A stretch of 64,000 nucleotides of DNA. Source: CAVPJW01 sp963705525. Its GTDB lineage: Bacteria; Acidobacteriota; Vicinamibacteria; Vicinamibacterales; CAVPJW01. Below, one piece after another: positions 60,222 through 64,000 of the stretch; position 1 is the stretch's first letter; each line of letters opens with the position of its first letter. The stretch covers positions 992,001-1,056,000 of the forward strand of contig CAVPJW010000002.1 of the NCBI GenBank assembly GCA_963705525.1, in the 5' to 3' direction. The notes beneath the pieces are model-generated. The model was not told the origin of the DNA. It did no database searches and saw nothing but the letters and a program-made list of their open reading frames with translations. A program made the position numbers and the translations under genes.

Positions 60222-62240
60222 TCATCTCGCTCCCGACGTGATGAGCCCCAGATCCCGTGTCTTGAGCGCTCTGACGCGATCGCGAAGCGCGGCGGCCTTC
60301 TCGAAGTCCAGGTTCCTGGCGGCGTCGCGCATCTCTCCTTCCAGCTGGCGGACACGCGCGTCGAGCTCCTGCTGCGACCGGAACACCTCGCGTTCGTCAC
60401 GCGCCAGCGGAACCGCCACGTAATCCCGTTCGTAGACGCTGGACATCACATCGTCGATGGCCTTGACGATCGACGCCGGGGTAATATCGTGCAAGCGGTT
60501 GTATTCCTGCTGGATCTGACGCCGTCTGTTCATCTCGTTCATGGCCTGCTGCATCGAGTCAGTCATCTTATCGGCGTACATGATGACCGACCCATGAACG
60601 TTCCTGGCCGCCCGTCCGGACGTCTGAATGAGCGAGCCTGCCGACCGCAGGAACCCCTCCTTGTCGGCGTCGAGGATTGCCACGAGTGAAACTTCGGGCA
60701 AGTCGAGCCCTTCCCGGAGCAGGTTGATCCCCACCAGCACATCGAAGACCCCACGACGCAAGTCGCGCAGTATTTCGACTCGCTCGAGCGTCTCAATGTC
60801 CGAGTGAAGATATCTGACCTTGACCCCCAACTCCTGGTAGTACTGGGTCAGGTCCTCCGCCATGCGCTTGGTGAGCGTCGTAACGAGGACGCGCTCGCTC
60901 CGCTCGGCGCGAATCCGAATCTCCTGAAGGAGATCGTCCACCTGACCCTTCACCGGCCGAATTTCGATCGGTGGATCAATCAGTCCGGTGGGCCTGATGA
61001 TCTGCTCGACCACGACCCCTCCGGATCCGGAGAGCTCGTAGGGCCCCGGCGTTGCCGACACGAAGATGGCTTGTTTGACCCTCTCTTCCCATTCCTCGAA
61101 GTTGAGCGGCCGATTGTCGAGAGCCGACGGGAGACGGAAGCCATAATTCACCAGCACTTCCTTTCTCGATCGGTCGCCGTGATACATCCCCCTGACCTGC
61201 GGGACCGTCTGATGGCTCTCGTCCACGATGATCAGCGCATCGTCCGGCAGGTAGTCGAGGAGTGTCGGCGGCGGCTCCCCGGGCGCCCTGCCTGAGAGAT
61301 GACGCGCATAGTTCTCGATGCCGTGGCAGTAGCCGATCTCGCGGATCATCTCGAGGTCGAACATGGTCCGCTGGTGGAGTCGCTGCGCCTCGAGAACCTT
61401 ACCCTCCGATTCGAGCTTCGAGCGGTACCAGCCAAGCTCCGCCTTGATCGACTCGACCGCCTGCCGGGTCCGCTCTCGCGGCGTCACGTAGTGTGACTTC
61501 GGAAACACGGCGATCTTGTCGTGCTGACGGATCGTCTTGCCCGTCAGCGGATCGAATGAAATGAGCTCGTCCACCTCATCGCCGAACAGCTCGATCCTGA
61601 GCGCGTGCTCTTCATAGGAAGGATAGACTTCGACAATGTCGCCGCGAACCCGGAAGGTGCCGCGGCCGAAGTCGAGATCGTTACGTTCGTACTGAATCTC
61701 TACGAGCCGCCGAAGAATCTGATCCCGGTCCATCCGCTGCCCACGCTCGAGGGGGAGCAGCATGCCGTAGTATGCCTCCGGCGAACCCAGGCCGTAGATG
61801 CACGATACGCTCGCGACGATGACCACATCGCGCCGCTCGAAGAGCGAGCGCGTGGCCGCCAGGCGCATGCGGTCGATCTCATCGTTGATCGTCGCCTCTT
61901 TCTCGATGTAGGAGTCAGTCGTCGGAACGTAGGCCTCCGGCTGGTAATAATCGTAGTAGCTGACGAAATACTCAACCGCGTTCTCCGGAAAGAACCGCCG
62001 GAATTCCTGGAAGAGCTGAGCTGCCAGCGTCTTGTTGTGCACCATCACCAGCGCGGGACGATTTACACCCGCGATGACCTGCGCCATGGTGAATGTCTTA
62101 CCCGATCCGGTGACTCCGAGCAGCACCTGGCGGGCATCGCCGCGCCGCAGGCCTTCGGTCAACTCCCTGATGGCCTGTGCCTGATCGCCTTGCAGCTCGA
62201 AATCGCTGACGAGATTGAACCGGTCGTGTCGCGAAGCCAT
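60222..62240 (-). CDS. uvrB: Excinuclease ABC subunit B
   Basis: The 672-residue helicase-like repair protein has Walker A GVTGSGKTFTMA, the beta-hairpin YYDYYQPEAYVPTTDSYIEK, DESHQTVPQ (Walker B) and motifs V-VI (LREGLDLPEVSLVAILDAD, QTSGRAARN). The C-terminal UVR domain (ELEGEMRDAARNLDFEKAAAL) binds UvrC. Length and motifs are standard. ATG 62240 was chosen because it starts close to FNLVSDFELQGDQAQAI. It probably opens the transcript leading into the mlaEFD-type genes. Confidence 0.96.
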   Translation of the reverse strand: MASRHDRFNLVSDFELQGDQAQAIRELTEGLRRGDARQVLLGVTGSGKTFTMAQVIAGVNRPALVMVHNKTLAAQLFQEFRRFFPENAVEYFVSYYDYYQPEAYVPTTDSYIEKEATINDEIDRMRLAATRSLFERRDVVIVASVSCIYGLGSPEAYYGMLLPLERGQRMDRDQILRRLVEIQYERNDLDFGRGTFRVRGDIVEVYPSYEEHALRIELFGDEVDELISFDPLTGKTIRQHDKIAVFPKSHYVTPRERTRQAVESIKAELGWYRSKLESEGKVLEAQRLHQRTMFDLEMIREIGYCHGIENYARHLSGRAPGEPPPTLLDYLPDDALIIVDESHQTVPQVRGMYHGDRSRKEVLVNYGFRLPSALDNRPLNFEEWEERVKQAIFVSATPGPYELSGSGGVVVEQIIRPTGLIDPPIEIRPVKGQVDDLLQEIRIRAERSERVLVTTLTKRMAEDLTQYYQELGVKVRYLHSDIETLERVEILRDLRRGVFDVLVGINLLREGLDLPEVSLVAILDADKEGFLRSAGSLIQTSGRAARNVHGSVIMYADKMTDSMQQAMNEMNRRRQIQQEYNRLHDITPASIVKAIDDVMSSVYERDYVAVPLARDEREVFRSQQELDARVRQLEGEMRDAARNLDFEKAAALRDRVRALKTRDLGLITSGAR

Positions 62241-62407
62241 TGGATGGGGCCGAGAACGCGACGCTGATACGGCAGGGCCGTCAGCGGCCACGTCAAACGG
62301 TCATCGTACCACAAACGGTGGCGGCTGGCGTCAGACGATTCCCCGTGAAGACCCGTGACGGGCATCGTGAAAGGGAGTGACGGCTGATGCTCGGGACGTC
62401 GATCGGT

Positions 62408-63395
62408 TCAGCGAGATTCGGCTTCCTTGTAAGGGGCGAAGTACCCCTTGCGAGTACGGACCTTCACGCCGTGCAGATTCGTGCGCTTGACCTTAATCTC
62501 GACCTTGCGCCACTCGCCGTCATTGCGCTGATTCGTTGACGAGTATCCGATGCTGTACTGGGCGTGGAGCTCCTCCGCGATTCGATCGTAGATCGTCTCG
62601 AGATCCGGCATGCTGGATGGGAAGAATGCCTGGCCGCCGGTGGCCTCGGCGATCTGCTGGAGCCGCATTCTGGCGTCGGAGCGCGTGGACGCAAGCTGGT
62701 GCTCGATCAACCCTATCGCATAGACGGTCACGTCCGAAGCTTTGAGCAGCGTCATCAAGTCGGCATAGTTCATCGGTACTCGTGGTATCGCCGCCGTCCG
62801 TGTAAAGCACGAGGACTTTCCTGCCTGTCTGGCCGCCGGCGCCGTCGAGATAGACTCCAACCGCATCATAGAGCGCCGTCCAGCCATCCGGCTTTCGCCG
62901 CCGAATGCGCTCCACCAACCGGGCGAAATCGTTCTGCCCATACCGGGCCACCCGGACTTCGGTATCGAAATCGACGAGCGTGATGTCGACGGCTTCCTGG
63001 AGCGTGTTGAGGAATTTCACCGAGGCGCTTCTGGCGAACTTGATGTCCTCCTCCATGCTCCCGCTCGTATCCAACAGCAATCCAAGATGCAGTGGAGGCG
63101 CCGTCGCTTCATCGTCGCCCCGGGCCAGGAAGGTCGGAATCTGCGTGCCGCCGTCTTCGACGACCTCAAAATCGTCGATCCCGAGGTCGGTAATGAGGTT
63201 GCCCTTCTTGTCGACGACCGTCACGCCGAAATTGACGAGATCGATGGTGCTCTTGAAGACCTGAGCGAATGCGGGTGTGGATGAAGACGCCAGAATGACG
63301 GGCAGCAGGAAGGCGGCGGCCCGCCCACGAAGGCGGAACCCGCCATGCCTCGCAGCGGGTTTGGAGGTGAAACCGCGCGGAAACCGATTGGGCAT
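62408..63395 (-). pseudogene. VWFA-related Acidobacterial-domain protein, one frameshift
   Basis: The frame from ATG 63395 gives a signal peptide (AAAFLLPVILASSSTPAFA) and the TIGR03436-like domain: FGVTVVDKKGNLITDLGIDDFEV (shown in part), the MIDAS-type LLLDTSGSMEEDI, and VLVLYTDGGDTTST. At about 62780 the frame breaks. The remaining domain (MNYADLMTLLKASDVTVYAIG, SIGYSSTNQ) continues one base out of frame to 62408. A single-base error or mutation explains it. The family is strongly associated with Acidobacteria. Confidence 0.88.
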
Positions 63396-63596
63396 CAGCC
63401 TGGTCGAGCTTGCCCGCGCAAGCCTGCAGCATGCTACAACATCTGCCGGCTGATTCAGCCCCGATATCAAGAGCCATGGTTGCGCCCGCCATCATCGACC
63501 TGGCCGGGCGACCGAGCCAATCACCGACCCGTGCTTGTGACGCTATAATGAAGGGTTGGCTCGCTGGCCGAGGTCAGCTGAGCGCCGGACTCCCCC

Positions 63597-64000
63597 ATGA
63601 AGTGCCTCGCGATTTGTCAGGACGAACTCGTCATTCGAATGCTCGACGAGGTCCTCGCAACTCGATTCGATGTCGAGTTCCTGGTCGAGAGCCGCCCGCT
63701 GGCGCGGCGACTGCACGACGCCGGCATCCACGTCACCGCCGGCAATCTCCGCCGGACAGAGACCTACGTCAAGGCCGACCTCTCGCCGAACACCTGTGTG
63801 ATTGTCCAGGACAACGGACGCCGCAGCCTGAAGCGTGTCGTCGACGCCATTCGCGACGCCGGCGGCGCCCTGATCTACGTTCTCGGCCTGGGCGCGGGCG
63901 ACAGCGAGAAACGCGCCGAGGCGCTCAAGACGCTTCACCCCGAGCTTTCCTATCTCTCCATGGCCGAGCTGCTCGGTGGGCCGCTCCTTACGGAATTCAG
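63597..64000 (+). CDS. Possible DHH-family phosphoesterase with N-terminal nucleotide-binding domain, partial (3' end beyond right edge)
   Basis: The first 134 residues are visible from ATG 63597. MKCLAICQDELVIRMLDEVL is a TrkA-N/Rossmann-like start, with VIVQDNGRRSLKRVVDAIRDAGGALIYVLGLG as the next strand-helix unit (shown in part). Similar N-terminal domains precede DHH/DHHA1 phosphoesterase domains (NrnA/RecJ-like), but that part is not in the window, so the call is tentative. A TATAAT box lies at 63544-63549. Confidence 0.5.
   Translation, partial: MKCLAICQDELVIRMLDEVLATRFDVEFLVESRPLARRLHDAGIHVTAGNLRRTETYVKADLSPNTCVIVQDNGRRSLKRVVDAIRDAGGALIYVLGLGAGDSEKRAEALKTLHPELSYLSMAELLGGPLLTEF

Overview
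The window looks like a chromosomal segment of a high-GC acidobacterium, probably from the Vicinamibacteria side of the phylum. The reasons are the GC-rich coding, a VWFA-related Acidobacterial-domain protein, an S55 (SpoIVB-type) peptidase in a genome with no other sign of sporulation, and a very large sigma-54 activator with a pseudokinase/STAND/TPR N-terminus. This placement is inference from gene content; no rRNA is present.

Region 1 (1-5680, minus strand) is an aromatic amino acid supra-operon: a fused aroD-aroE, trpE', 'trpA, chorismate mutase, DAHP synthase, tyrA, then a CoA-transferase subunit. Upstream of aroDE lies a complete-looking trp-type attenuator. It has a 33-codon leader peptide with five consecutive aromatic codons (Tyr-Phe-Trp-Trp-Phe), mutually exclusive 1:2, 2:3 and 3:4 pairings, a 12-bp terminator stem and a T-tract. 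In the operon the 5' part of trpE runs out of frame into the 3' end of trpA, so the middle of the trp operon (expected trpG, D, C, F, B) is missing by deletion or misassembly.

Region 2 (5.6-30.9 kb) is ordinary chromosome: secreted S55 peptidase and beta-propeller protein, an ECF sigma/anti-sigma pair, a TPR protein, the 1201-residue sigma-54 activator, aroC, def-fmt-rsmB-PASTA-rpe-thioesterase-epimerase-bamD, pgsA, a sugar nucleotidyltransferase with a phosphomannomutase, and two secreted peptidases (P1 and M42).

Region 3 (31.0-46.3 kb) is an integron-type cassette array. Mostly minus-strand small cassettes are separated by about 15 attC sites or remnants. Cassette genes include a GAP-like membrane protein, lipocalin-like, DUF998-like, VOC proteins with an ArsR repressor, sulfatase, Mrr-like nuclease, cupin, metallopeptidase, an AbrB/Doc toxin-antitoxin pair and a GIY-YIG-like protein. 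Two IS1111-type (IS110 family) elements are inserted inside attC sites. Each carries a downstream structured RNA (bridge/seekRNA type) whose loop repeats that element's own left junction.

Region 4 (46.2-50.85 kb) is bounded by an identical 350-bp direct repeat holding tRNA-Gly(CCC), its upstream region and the first 15 codons of an integron integrase. Between the repeats are an intact phage-type integrase, an excisionase-like protein and two decayed, convergent integron integrase genes. A third, diverged copy of the tRNA-Gly 5' region marks the left edge of the array near 31.0-31.13 kb.

Region 5 (50.9-64 kb) returns to chromosome: an arginase-fold protein, deoC and an rpiB-like gene with features of microcompartment enzymes, hpt, upp, a citryl-CoA-lyase-like gene, tRNA-Val(CAC), a possible structured RNA, an uvrB-mlaEFD-type lipid transport cluster, a frameshifted VWFA gene and the start of a possible DHH-family protein.
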